Positions 37,914 to 50,307 of a stretch of DNA of 64,000 nucleotides are shown one piece after another. Made by a program: the position numbers and the translations under genes. Numbering within the stretch: position 1 is the first letter of the stretch; each line of letters opens with the position of its first letter. Below the pieces are notes generated by a model, which had not been told where the DNA came from, ran no database searches, and worked only from the letters and a program-made list of their open reading frames with translations. The DNA is from Linanthus parryae. Taxonomy: Eukaryota; Streptophyta; Magnoliopsida; Ericales; Polemoniaceae. The stretch lies in NCBI GenBank assembly GCA_023055425.1, contig JALGPY010000006.1:76878435-76942434 (forward strand), read 5' to 3'.

Positions 37914-40242
37914 AATACGCCCACACTTACCATTTGCGCGTCCAGAGCAAAGTCTCATGTACTGCATTATCTAACTGTTTAATAGCCAAACAGACTCAGA
38001 CGGCTCTAACATGACTCTAGACACTACTAATGCAGCAAGATGATGCAAATGCAAATCTTGACTCAATCTTAAACACATAAAAAACAAATTATTTTCTTTT
38101 TGGGAGATCATACAATTTCAATCCACATAAATCGGTGCTTCTGGAGTAATCAAAAAGTTAGACAAGAGGTGTGAATCGCAACTAAACTCGACAACAAGTA
38201 ATTCCCCATAGTTAGTATAGAAAGATTAACTTTACTATAAAGAGCAACTTACCTCTTCATGTGTGATGATAAAAATAAAAGGCTAACCAAGGATAAACCA
38301 CATTCACAGTCCGAGCTCCTATTCCGCTAATGGTCAAATATGATGAGGCTTAAGGACAAAAAGGATATAACTTTTATGAAGCAAAAAAATCCTAAAGCGT
38401 CACAAAAACTCATCAAACCCCGTATCTCGCACACCCTCACCCTGATGATAGGAATACACAACCCGAATCTCACTTACTCCAGCCCTCAATCCCCTCAAAT
38501 CCCGGTACCATGTCAATCCCGTGGTCCTCAAAGCAAATAATGCGCGAAACTCAATCAATCTTTAATCTGGAACTAGGAACTTCACCACTCATTTTCCATT
38601 AAGAACACTTGTATTTTTTTATTCCTCTCCTTTTTTTCTCTTTTTTTTTTCTTTTTTTTTTATATGTCGTTTTTTTATTTTTTCTCTCAATCAAATATTA
38701 ATACAATCAAATAAATATGAGTGGTCCTCCTTCAAGAATCAAGCCAATCAAATATGTAAGGGGGAGGAACTAACCAATCTGATGAATATGTATCACAATA
38801 AAGATTCGTCTCCCCCTACTCAATGAAGCGAGTGATGCCACCAAACAAAGCCGCAAACCAATCAAATCACATGTGTGGGGATGGAGTCGTCAAAAGCATA
38901 ATCTCGATGTCCGTAGTGAAAAGTCGACACCCCCACACTAGAATGTAGTCACGTCCCCCTCTCAAGTAACAAGTAGAATATGTAACGTGCCTAGTCCAAC
39001 CCATCTTCCTGCACCGAGATGATAGAAATCCGATACCTAGCACGATCCACCAATTAAGTACAACCAACCCCATTTTCGTGCGGATTAGATGTCACGCACT
39101 CAGGCTCTCCACAGCTGTTCTGTGTTCCACAACGAGGCAGGCTGGCGACTACCTAAGACGGACAACATGAACGTTCGACTTGTTTAGCAAACACCAAGCT
39201 CAACTCTTTAGGAGAAAAACAACACACTTTAGATTTTAAAATTTTATTTAGTGTAAAAATAGGTAGGCCTTCCCGTAATGAAATTCTCTCTATACTTACC
39301 AGGGGGAACTCAAGTTGTACACTCTCGGTAAAAATTCACGCCCTATGCCTAAAGTTTTCACATCTCACTAAATCAACCAAATCTATGCTTCTCTCAATTG
39401 CCTTTTCTCACATTTATATTTTTTTTATGGATTTTCATTTTTTTTCATAATATCCTAACTCTATATGCAAGGCTTTGACTCGAAAAAAGTTGACTCTACA
39501 CAATTTACTTTGTTGGTGGGTATACTCAATTATGTAAAAGTGCAAACAGTATGTAAACTACTCTACACAATACGACAATATATGTAACAACATACAAAAA
39601 AACCACAATACTGACTCACAATACGATCTAAACACATCATACATGTAACTGGCTATGCAAACACATTTGGCTAGCAAACAGATAAATCACCCCCACACTG
39701 AATGCTTTGTTGTCCTCAACGAATTTAGAGATTATGCATAGGACTCAGCAATCAATGCGTAGGTCAATAGATGAGATGGAGCTGAAATATAAACTAAAAG
39801 TGACACAAAATCCTGCAAAAAGAAAAAGATACTCACAACCATCTCAAGGGTGGGGAAGAAATCACGCCAAGCAGTCCCCAAGGACAGTAGTGGTGCCACC
39901 ATGCTCCCATACAGTCAATGTGTTCTCGCACAACGGGGTTGACTGCCTTCCTCTTCTCAAACCAGTGTCTATAGAATCCCCAACTCACCAATGCGAGCCC
40001 CTATGAAGGTCATGTGTGCCACGGCGCACCGGGGTAGACTCTCCCATAAACTGCTCATATATGTCACTTGAAAACATCATTAGTCCCTCTCTCTCTCTCA
40101 TCTCTACACATTAATAACTAAAAGCACAAAACACAACTGTATTAAAACAAACTCCCTAATCTAATGCAAATAAATAGGTTGGGTTTCCTCTCAACAAGCA
40201 CCTTGTAAGGTCGACGACCCGACCCATTTACCTTAAAAAATG
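37914..40242 (-). other. 3' non-coding module of gypsy element 2
   Basis: A degenerate polypurine tract AAGTGTGGGCG at about 37918-37928 abuts the LTR, and a second CAGTGTGGGGGTG tract lies at about 39688-39700 after GAGGACAACAAAGCATT. These match the paired tracts of element 1. The hairpin-like motif region is at about 40178-40215. Long T/A-rich runs occur near 38610-38690. I see no gene. Confidence 0.6.
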
Positions 40243-42615
40243 TCAAGGAGGTGTAGCACGACGTGCATCCTCCTTCATATTCTTGCTCTTTATATTTTGC
40301 ACCACATCATGTGCACCGACAATAGTTGGCTTCTTTTCTGAATCGGGTGGATCGGGTTGCAAAATTGTAGACAACCCAGGTGTAGGATCCACATCTTTCT
40401 CTCTAAATTTGATCATCGCCAATTTATTCTTCCCTTTTCCCGGAACAAATGCCTTAAACACAAGTGATGAATCTAGAGCTTTGATAGTGAGCTCCTCAGT
40501 CTCTAAATCCACATTTGCGCGCATTGTCTTCAAAAGCGGTCTTCCAAAGATAAGAGGCACATCGCGATTCTCCTTGATGTCCACTATCACAAAGTCAGCT
40601 GGAAAGACAAATGCACCCACTTTTACCAGCATATTCTCAATCACCCCCTTCGCTGTCACAATAGAATTGTCTGCCAGTTGTAGACCCATCTTTACTGGGG
40701 TTGGCGCACCAATGCCCAATCTCTTAAATAGGGAAAATGACATGAGATTAATACTCGCGCCCAAATCACAGAGACCATGTGTATGATATCCACCTCCAAG
40801 AGTGCAGCCTAAAATGACACTGCCCGGATCTCTCATCTTTGGAATGTCTCTTTGTATCATAGTACTACATGTCTCTGTCAGCTTCACCGTGGCATAAGGG
40901 TCTATGCTCTTCTTGCCCCATAAAATTTCCTTCAAGAACTTCTTATACTTGGGCATTTGAGAAAGTTCTTCCACAAGAGGGATGTTGATGTGAAGTTGTC
41001 TGAATATCTTCAAAAATCTCCCATAATGATCTTCATCATTCCTCTTTATTGCCGCTGGATATGGCACATCTAGAACATACTTAGCCGGATTTAGAGTGTT
41101 CTTGGGCTCTTATTTCTTCTTAGACGTGTCCTTTGATTGGGGACTCACGGCCTTGGGCACTTCTTCTCCCAATTCTTTCTTTGTAGCCTTTGTAGCTTCA
41201 GCTCTCGCATGGCTAGGATATGGAGGGTCATGAGTAGTCACACCACTGCGAGTAGTAATAGCTTTTGAGCTGCTCAGTAGGAGAAATGGTATTAGAAAGA
41301 AGCATACCTGGTGGCAATTTAGCATTTTGATTGGCAATTTGCCCAATCTGTGTCTCATGGCTTTTCACAATAGCCTCAATAGAAACCAGCTTCTCGTTCA
41401 TCTTTCCTATAAGGTTGTATAAGTCTGGATCTTGTTGTTATTCCCGAGTGGCGTGATTATAAGCTTGATAAGGAATATTGGGCTGCTGAGCATACCAGTT
41501 AGGCTGATTTCGCTGATGATTCTGATACCCCCACACTTGTTGTCTAGGAGGCCCCATGTAATTTACGTCTTCAATCCCATATCCCTGATTCTCATCCTCA
41601 ATCATCTCTCCAAGAGACTTCACATGTGCTGATGGATTCATGTTGTGAAAGGCCGCAGTCATGATTGCCATTTGCTGTTCAAATTTCTGGTCCACCATTG
41701 ACTCAATCTTGTTGACTAGCGCCCCATCCGGATTTCGAGTACCTACAAGTCTCAGTCCTCGTAGACTCACGCTTTGCCACGCTGTTAAGCAAATCCTGGC
41801 ATCGCTGTACTCTCAAGCCCATAAAATTGCCTCCAGCTAACATATCTAGTTCATGTGTTGTTTCCCTATCTAGAGCATTATAGAAATAATGGAGGAGTTT
41901 ATACCACGGCTCTCCATGAGTGGGGCATCTGCGAATGAGTTGGTTGAATTTCCTCCATGTATCTCCTAGAGAATCATCCTCTTGTTGAGTACACTTTATA
42001 ATATCAGCCATGAGCTGAGCAACTTTGGATGGCGGTAGATACATTCTCAGAAACTCTTGGCAACATTCATCCCATGTAGTAATGGATCCTGCTGGTAGTT
42101 CCAACAGCCAAGTCTTAGCTTTTCCAGATAAAGAGAAAGGAAACAGCATTAACTTCACTATTTCATTTGGACTTCCTCATTATGCAATGTTGAAGTAATT
42201 TTCCCAAAGTTAAGCAAGTGGCCATTCGGATCATCTCCCGGAGCTCCTGTACATAGGCACTCAGTACGCACCATATCAATCATCTGCTGACGCAATTCAA
42301 AGTGAGCAGCATTAATCTGTGGCCTCACAACGGTAGGTTGGTATCCAGCTGATGTAGTTTTGAAGTAGTCCATTAAAGGACGATCATCTTCATGTGACAA
42401 TTGTTCCTTTGAACCACTTGCTGGCCTCCATTAGGTGGAATCGAAGGTATCGGAGGGTTAGCAACTAATATCTGTGCAGCAGCTAACTGAGCTCTGAGCA
42501 ACTCAGTTTCCCTCAATGAATTGGCCACTCTGGTCTCGGCAGCGACTCTAGCGGTCTCTGCATCTTCCGCAAGCTTGCGAAGTCTTTCCAACTCGGTTAC
42601 GTCTTGGTCACCCAT
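40243..42615 (-). pseudogene. gag-protease of gypsy element 2 (several frameshifts)
   Basis: Pieces lie in changing frames: 42615-42373 (coiled-coil-like N-terminus), 42400-42158, 42158-41703 (gag core, KLMLFPFSLSGKAKTWL … LIRRCPTH), 41770-41438, and 41358-41110 with 41067-40243 in one frame (linker and protease). The protease has CDLGASINLMS and IFGRPLLKT, so the catalytic motif is present. At least four frame changes make the gene non-functional, more decayed than element 1. The reading unit ends after protease. Confidence 0.75.
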
Positions 42616-42814
42616 TGGAACTGATTTCCTCGAGTCTCTACGAAATAGTGCTTATGAATTATCAAGTTGTGGGTACAATGGAACGTTTTGAAAACGGGTC
42701 ATGCACCAAGAGAATCACCTGAAAATACCAACAATACTAGAACGCAGGTGAGTAAAGAATATAACTGAAAATATAAAATACCTAAAGCTAACAATTCTAA
42801 ATAATTCAACCAAA

Positions 42815-42833
42815 TTTCCCGGCAACGGCGCCA
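42815..42833 (-). other. Primer-binding site of gypsy element 2
   Basis: TGGCGCCGTTGCCGGGAAA on the minus strand, 6 bases from the LTR end, identical in position and spacer (AGTTTT) to element 1. Confidence 0.8.
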
Positions 42834-42839
42834 AAAACT

Positions 42840-43244
42840 TGACACGATCAAACCGCAAGTGTATGGCTGCCGGGTGTAGTAATATTCGGAAATCCGAGTT
42901 TATCAAACCTAAGGGACTTGTCGAGAACTAATTAGTATGATTAATTTTATGTGGGCTAGCAATTGAGAGAGTTTTCTAAACTATATAATTGAAAATACAA
43001 AGAAAATATTTAAATGTTGAGTATTAAATTGGGAGAAACAACAAGGACACCTTGTTTGGGGGATTTCTAGGATTTTCCTATTGACGTCTTTCTACGATTT
43101 GTGAAACACAGATGAAATGTATGTTGCTAATCGAGCAATAATAACTCACTGAGTTACCAAGTGAGTAATCTATGCCTAGGTTAAATTGTAACCGGGTTAC
43201 CAAGTTCTAATTATCCCTAAACACGCATTAATGATGAATTCTAC
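42840..43244 (-). repeat. 5' LTR of gypsy element 2, truncated to about 405 bp
   Basis: Minus-strand LTR end GATCGTGTCA. Homology to the 3' LTR runs to GATGAATTCTAC and then stops at SIRE LTR DNA. About 1.5 kb including U3 is missing. Confidence 0.7.
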
Positions 43245-43936
43245 CAAGTGAGATACTCTGACATTCTCAGGATTAACGGGCAACACAGAAGGAGATTCTT
43301 TTCACTCAATCACTCATCAGAAGATCACTGCATATTTAACTTCTTCATCAGTTCTCAGTGTTCTTCTTTCTGATCTATATTTTTATATCATTTAGATAAT
43401 ACCTCTTACATATTATTATCGTGAGTTGTTCAAGTGAACAATAGATAATTCTTGTTGAATCATTTAGCTAGAGCAGGTTCTATATAGGTTAGTGAGAACC
43501 ACAAGCTGTAACAGATTAGGAGAACCCTCTGTGCTTGAGATCTAGGGCTTAGCTTTTGATTAATAAGAAGTGAGTTGAAAATCCTGCAGGGATCAAGTCG
43601 CCGAGGTAGAGACGTAGCGAGTGGACTGAACTCTATAAATCTATGTGTCTCTTGCATTTATCTTATTGTTCTATACTTAGCTTATTTGCTACACAAAGCA
43701 GGTTTTCAGTTCAAGGACGTGAAAACCATTTCAAGGCCTTGAAAACTATCAGCATTCTTTGTACTATCTGTTTTGATTCCAAGGACTTGAATTTCATTTC
43801 AAGGCCTGAAATATTCACTTCTTGCCACAAACTTCTTTGAAACCACTCGTTTAGCAAAAGTTGCCATACTCTATTCAACCCCCCCCCCTCTTATAGAGTA
43901 TTCATCATGTATTTCTACCTACATTACTGTCTTTCA
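43245..43936 (+). repeat. 3' part of a SIRE LTR, plus strand
   Basis: Ends CCATACTCTATTCAACC, a C-run, TATAGAGTATTC and finally TTACTGTCTTTCA, matching the end of the minus-strand SIRE LTR at 34277. It contains CAAGGCCTTGAAA palindromes. No primer site follows 43936, so it is the outer end of a 3' LTR. The left end is cut by gypsy element 2. Confidence 0.65.
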
Positions 43937-45420
43937 TTCTTGTTCCTACCCATAGTAGTAGTGAGGCCCAAGTATTGATCGTGCTGACCAAATTTAGGAA
44001 TTTCGGGTGTCATTAGAGCACTATTTCTTACGGCTTCAAGAACATTGGAGGAGAAGAAAAATTCAGATTTCTTGGTATTGATAAGTTATCCTGAAGCTTC
44101 TTATAGTCTTGTAGAAACTGTAACAAAGACAAAATATTATCGTTGTTTTCACGTGTAAAAAAGTTGAATCGTCAACACAAAAATTAATGGGAGACCATTG
44201 GTCCTCCCAGAGAAAATGTTACCCCTGCAATCATTCCTTCCTCTCGAAAGCATTTCGCTGCAGAGGAGAAGAAGCAGGTAAGGCCATAGCCCTCTTTCCC
44301 GATTAATGTGACCCACTAGGTATCCCTTTCTGAGAATCGAGTGAGTGTCGAGACGTTGTTCATAATTATAGACCGGATCCGTGCATTAAAGCCTAGATGA
44401 AAACATACTTCTTCCAAATATTTCCACTCAATTCTATCTTACGCCTTGCTCATATCCACTTTCAGTGTCAAGAATCTTACTTTTCTTCCTCGTATTTAGA
44501 GAATGAATAATTCAAAAGTCGTAAGGATATTGTATGAAATCAGCCTTCCCAAAACGAAGGCGCTCTTATTCTCAGAGATTATTTTAGAGAGCACACTTTT
44601 TAGACGATTGGCCACACATTTCTCCACAATCTTATACAGAACATTACATAAGACAATAGGACATTACTCACTGCCTCACTAGGTTTCCTTGACTGCTTAG
44701 TCTTCAGGATTAGTGCAATAAGTGTATGATTACGTACCTTGATCGTACTCCCATCATTCAGGACTTTTAAAACTTCACATGTCACATCCTTGCCCACAAT
44801 ACTCCAATGATGTTGGAAGAAACCCGCGTTATACCCGTCCTCCTCAGGAGCCTTGTTTGGGACTTTTTGATAGAGAGTCTCGTGAACCTCCTCGTCCGTG
44901 AAAATTCTATCCAAACCCATGCTCTCAGTTGTGGACAGCATCTCAGCCGAAAGAACTGTCGTCACCTGATTTTTTTCTGTGATCTATGATCCTCCATTAC
45001 CTTAATGCCCTGAAAGTTGTTTCTAGCTGTTCGAATTGTAACTTTTGACGTGAAAGAATCTCGTCTTGTGATCCCCATGTTGAAGTCAATTACTTTAGAT
45101 CGCCACATAATTCCTTCCCTTTTTCTGGTGCTCATTGTACTCTTTGGTTAGAGCACTTTTCTCCGCTAAAACTTCATCATCTTGTGCTTGCCCGTCGAGG
45201 AAAAGAGCTCACGAATCATGTTTCATCTCCTCAGCACATGGCCAAAGATCTCTCGGTTCCAAGCGGAGCATGTTTTTGCTAGACTCTCAACTTGTCGAAA
45301 AACTAGCAGGTGAAGTACCTCAAGTTTCGGCAATGATGTTCCAAAACCCTTCATGACCCTTCATGGCCGTTAATGTCCGAGAATATTGGAGTGCGTATTG
45401 AAGGCCATGGAGACAACTAA
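43937..45420 (-). pseudogene. L1-type LINE reverse-transcriptase remnant
   Basis: Readable from about 44965 to 43990 on the minus strand. The N-terminal part (FTDEEVHETLYQKVPNKAPEEDGYNAGFFQHHWSIVGKDV…, residues quoted in part) matches the palm region of plant L1 reverse transcriptases, followed by NHTLIALI. The frame then shifts. Near 44460-44380 the conserved DMSKAYDRIEW-type motif is present but its tyrosine codon is a TAA stop. Further decayed coding traces extend upstream to about 45420. No endonuclease domain is recognisable. Not functional. Confidence 0.6.
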
Positions 45421-45880
45421 CTGGTGAAGGAAGAACCTTTGCTTTCTTTGAACACACAGAAGATTAAACGAAAGTTCAGATCCGAAGCAGAAGAGGACTG
45501 AACAATGAAACCTAGGAAAGTGAGGGAGAGGCAACGGTTAGAGTTGAGCTAGGCAACTTAATGTTTTGTATCCATCATCTCCAATTACTTTTGGGACTTT
45601 TGGGATTGTATTGATCTGGCATATGCCACATCATTGATATGGTCTGTAAATTAGATAAATCAATTGATCTATTCAATCAATCAAAGATCCTCGGTCAATT
45701 TGTAGGAGTATAATATTAGGATTTTTGCTCAAATTGGTAATGCTCAAATTGGTAATTAATAAAAATTGTGATTATGATAGGATTCTAATTGATTTGACTT
45801 TCTTCATATGAATTGTTTTAGCATCCCATTACGATTGTTTGCTATTACTAACATTGCTTCATCTCCAAGTAACAGCAGCC
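45421..45880 (+). promoter_or_regulatory. Upstream region of the histone H3 gene
   Basis: AT-rich non-coding DNA between the LINE remnant and the H3 TATA box. I did not find the octamer or hexamer elements of replication-dependent plant histone promoters, in line with an H3.3-type gene, but I could not search exhaustively. Confidence 0.4.
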
Positions 45881-45888
45881 TATAAATA
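45881..45888 (+). promoter_or_regulatory. TATA box of the histone H3 gene
   Basis: TATAAATA in the context GCAGCCTATAAATAGG, 253 bp before the start codon. Transcription would start near 45910-45920. Confidence 0.65.
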
Positions 45889-46006
45889 GGTGACACTAGC
45901 GATCTCTTGAGAGTAGTAGTATTTGTGAGAGACTTTGAGAAAGAATAGAGGATAATTAATTGAGCATTCCGTCTTTTTTTAGTGAAAGCATTGTATCTAT
46001 ATTGAG

Positions 46007-46665
<659 letters not shown>

Positions 46666-47884
46666 TTCGAACGTTAACATGGTGGTGCAACAAAGGAAGA
46701 ATAACTAATAGCTATTACTTGGTCTGGTATGGAATTGGGGTTTGATTTTCGTGCAGTGCAAGTGCTGGTTACGTACGAAATAAGGTCATTAAGATTTGTG
46801 AACAGTTGAATTCCATATTCAAAACATGCATTCTTTTTTGCGGTTTCAGTGATGTAATTTCCACGGACTGCTTCAATGCCATCTCTTACATCTTCTCGAT
46901 TATCTTCCTAGTTTGTTCACTATGAAACTTTCGTGAATAAATCTCTAGAAACCAACCAAATGATGTTAACGAAACCTTCGCATTCTTAAGGTTCATGCTC
47001 CTGCGATCTGCTGCTTTTGAGGGTTTTGGTGGCTCGATACAGCTGGGGTTAATTTACTTGCAACAAAACGTATTTAAAATGTTATCAATGACTCGTAGCA
47101 AAATTAACTTTATTCCAAATACAAATCAATTTAGAGTTGTACCTTTCAAGTTTTCCCAAAATAACCATACAACTAGACCTACACAACTAGACCTATACAA
47201 CCAGAATACTTTCATTCTACCTCTTAAATACAATATGAACGTGAGCACATAACACAAACTTGTTAAATTTAAAATCTGTTAAATCCTTAATGTTCAGCTT
47301 CGTCCTTTTATATGAACGTCAGTTTGTATAGATGTTCATACCCCTAGGTGGGTGTTTTTCGTAATATTAGAAACTGTGATCTATGGTTTTAACTAACTTA
47401 AAGTTCAAGGGTATTTTAGGGTTTTTCATTCACAGATAGAGAATCACGTCCATTTTCTCTAGTCATAGAGTTCGGGTTTGGTGGAAAACACCACTGAATC
47501 ACAAACATCAACATATGAAACATAAGGTGACGTGAACTCAATCTCCAATCTTATTGAGAAGGGGTAAATAAAGATTCAAACAACAGAAATCACAATTTAT
47601 CAAAGACCGAGCAACACTGTGATTGCACTCGAGATTGAGGTCTGTACAAGAATGACAGCTACATAAGCAATGTGGAAACTCGTATGGCCGATCTGTGCAA
47701 CCAATATAGTAGGAGGTAGAATGAAAGTATTCTGCCCGCAAATAGAATCATTTGAAATTACATGGTGTTATCCACCAAGATACGTGACCCCACGAAGGAG
47801 GTAACCGAAGAAACTCCCGATTAGTGTCTGCATCGCGTAATCAAGCAACCCAAACAAACAAACATACATCTTCAGAAACTGACA
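46666..47884. other. Intergenic region between the H3 gene and the BAHD gene
   Basis: Holds the H3 3' UTR, with an AATAAA at 46936-46941 as a plausible poly(A) signal, and the downstream flank of the convergent BAHD gene. No other gene seen. Confidence 0.5.
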
Positions 47885-48602
47885 CTAAGTTGCTCTTTTG
47901 GGAGAACAGCTAATCTTTATTTTTGGGTTGACAGAAGCGAATTCCAACAATTCGGCATCATGTTCGAGTAAGAATACATCTTCTTCAACCAAGTTAATCC
48001 ATGCTTCGACTCCCCGACCATCTGGAGTATTTGTCAACAAAGTTGCATTGGGGGCACCTGAAAGAGGAATGCTCACCCAAACCGGTTTTCCCCACCCGAA
48101 ATCAACTTCCTGAAATGGATATCTGCAGAGACAACTATGGATGTACCAATCTGCATTCCCGGTTTCTTTTACCTTCTTCTGTGTATAATCACCGATCCAA
48201 CTTAGGTATGCGGGAACACTTTCTTCTCCTTGAACTTTTCCCATGAAGTCGTTGAATTCCACGAGTTGTTTTCTTAGCTGGCAAACCAACGCAGGGAGGA
48301 TCTCTTTCTCTTCCTCGGCATCCTCATTTTCCTTGTTCCATTTGACCTGGTCGACTGAAATGAATGTGTTTATGTTCCCAATTGCGTAACCTGGAAGAGG
48401 AGGTACAAGCCTTGAACGCATGTTTACTGGCCATGTTAAGAATGATGTCTTCTTGCAGCTAGACCCCGACCTCGATCTGGCTGCTCTAATCGAACATTTC
48501 CAGAGTAGGGCCGATACTGCTTCAGCACGGCTTGGATGAGGCACAGTTCGACTAGCTGCAATAGCTTGAAGGTCCTTGACTTTTGAAGCATGAAACACAA
48601 AT
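47885..48602 (-). CDS. BAHD acyltransferase, exon 2 (C-terminal half)
   Basis: BAHD enzymes transfer acyl groups from acyl-CoA to hydroxyl or amine groups of specialised metabolites in the cytosol. This exon starts after the acceptor TTTATCTCAG at 48603; its first base completes an Arg codon whose first two bases end exon 1. It runs 238 further codons to a stop at 47885. It contains FVFHASKVKDL, HPSRAEAVSALLWKC, NMRSRLVPPLPGYAIGN, and near the end the structural motif DFGWG (in EVDFGWGKPVWVS). The frame is fully open. The sequence looks like clade III (vinorine-synthase-like) enzymes; substrate unknown. On its own it lacks the catalytic half, which lies at 61258-61902. The gene is convergent with the H3 gene. 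Confidence 0.8.
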
Positions 48603-48675
48603 CTGAGATAAAGATTTGCAGATGATCGAGCACATATCAGTTTGACATTTCCTATTAATGACTAGGATTTTTTAC

Positions 48676-49105
48676 AATAAACTATCTGCGTTAGTGAACA
48701 TGTGACACTTCATCTACTACATTATCAATTTACCGTGAAAATCATCTGCATTATTCAAATTTGTTACGCTTAACCTACTGCATTATCAATTTACCATGAA
48801 AACTACATGCATTATTCATATTTGTGACAAATAGCCTAGACTAAGCTACGGAAAGTGACGGGAATTGTGTAGACGTTACGCAATGACGCATTTCCATCAT
48901 TCATATACCCCTTCATTAAATCAGGGAAAATGCGTCATTACGTAACATTTAGACAATTCCCATTACTTTCCGTAGCTGAGACTAACTGAAATAGGTTGTG
49001 TCACAAATTTGAATGATGCATGTGGTTTTCATGGTAAATTGATAATGCATTTGGTTAAGTGTCACAAATTTAAATAATACAGGTGGTCTTTATGGTAATA
49101 TATAT
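48676..49105. repeat. Foldback / MITE-like inverted repeat (about 430 bp)
   Basis: The two halves are inverted copies around a short centre near 48900-48910 (for example AGCTACGGAAAGTGACGGGA at 48844 and TCCCATTACTTTCCGTAGCT near 48957). Each arm also contains a tandem pair of a roughly 64-bp unit with ATTATCAATTTACC and GCATTATTCA. Non-coding; target duplication not identified. It lies about 70 bp inside the BAHD intron acceptor. Confidence 0.65.
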
Positions 49106-49393
49106 ACACACAAATATTTATAATCAAATTATGTACTTCATTTGAAGGCTTCCAGATCCTATTAAAGTTCTCTTAATTATTCAAGTCAGGTGAAGTTTCT
49201 TTTTTTGGGTCCGAAACATCATTAGAAGTTCAAAAAGCTTAAAAAACATACTAATTTTACTTGCCACAAAACCAAAGGACACTTCGATTTTTTAATTTGA
49301 TATTTTTACTACCACTTTGATTTTTTATTTTATTTTTTGAAGTGTTTGTGTACATCTTGCTAACCCCTTGGGGTGTAGGACTTGGTGCCTCTG

Positions 49394-49430
<37 letters not shown>

Positions 49431-50171
49431 ACCAAGTATGCCGGCCGTATTCTCATTTAAGCGGCTGATTATTCATTTCATTGTTTCTAAATCATAATTT
49501 TATTATTTTTAATTATGGCGTGCTAACTTGTGTTCCTGCTCCACCATGATCAAATAGCGTACAAAGTTTCTGTCAATCTTGATTGTCTTGAAAAAAAATC
49601 AAATGGGTTTATAGCACTTTAATAATGTGACCTTGATTGATCACATAATGAATTTAGCAACTCATAGATAATTACATATTTGTCAATACTCCGACCTTAT
49701 AGCCTTTAAGTTTTCGGTCTCCCTCCGGTAAAATTACTACAAACAATATCCGTAGTTATTAGGAATATATTGGTAACAAAAGGAACAAATTGGTTCTCCC
49801 ACAATCAGGTGTTTTAGTACAGATGTGAGTATGACAACATCATGTAGGAATTTATACGTATACTTGTAAAACGCCGAACAATTTCAGTGATCAAATTTAA
49901 GAGAAATTAAAAAAGATTTTTAGCAAAATTACAACACTGACTTCCACAACATAATTTCTCTCTGCAACAATGAACATCATTATGTAATTGATAAATCAGG
50001 ATTCAAAGATGTAGAGTTATTTGATTTAGAGCCCGTTTGGTAATGTCTTTTTTTTTTCTAGAACGATGTTTGTCGAATTCAAAAGTAGTATTAATGTGTC
50101 TGATATATTTTTATACATTTTTCATAAGCAATTTGTAATATACGATATTTTATCCAAAATGTAATTCCTAC
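49106..50171. repeat. Intron DNA with a 31-bp A-run (49397-49427)
   Basis: The A-run follows CTTGGTGCCTCTGATT and could be the tail of a non-LTR element on the plus strand. The rest is AT-rich with no gene. The 5 bases before 50172 (CCTAC, 50167-50171) are the left target duplication of the next element. Confidence 0.5.
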
Positions 50172-50307
50172 AATAGACTGTAAGTTAGGGTTAAGAGAAT
50201 GATCTATTATTCATGTAATCAGCCACACATACATATAGATACATGGAGGACTGATGTGTAATAAACTATTATAACCAAATAACCCTAGCTAAACCTAGCC
50301 GTCCACA
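50172..50307 (-). repeat. 3' LTR of the Ale-like copia element
   Basis: 136 bp; the preceding internal purine run TTGCGGGGACG at 50308-50318 serves as polypurine tract. Confidence 0.75.

Larger units (their letters stand above)
36024..43244 (-). mobile_element. Athila-like gypsy element 2, gag-protease only, minus strand
   Basis: Order right to left: truncated 5' LTR 43244-42840, primer site 42833-42815, gag-protease 42615-40243, 3' non-coding module, polypurine-like tract, 3' LTR 37913-36024 (lacking its last 70 bp). As in element 1 there is no reverse transcriptase, RNase H or integrase, and here also no accessory ORF. Both LTRs are cut at the points where SIRE sequences begin. Shared primer site, motifs and protein similarity show that elements 1 and 2 belong to related families. 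Confidence 0.7.

Noticed and set aside
44807..45356. Plus-strand ORFs opposite the LINE remnant
   Set aside because: Antisense shadows of the minus-strand reverse-transcriptase remnant.
47885..48602. Annotating the BAHD C-terminal half as an independent small gene
   Set aside because: It lacks a start codon and the HxxxD half, and its 5' edge is a perfect splice acceptor in phase with the exon at 61258.
50028..50044. GAGCCCGTTTGGTAA, resembling the end of some hAT/Tourist-type miniature elements
   Set aside because: No matching inverted terminus or target duplication was found nearby.
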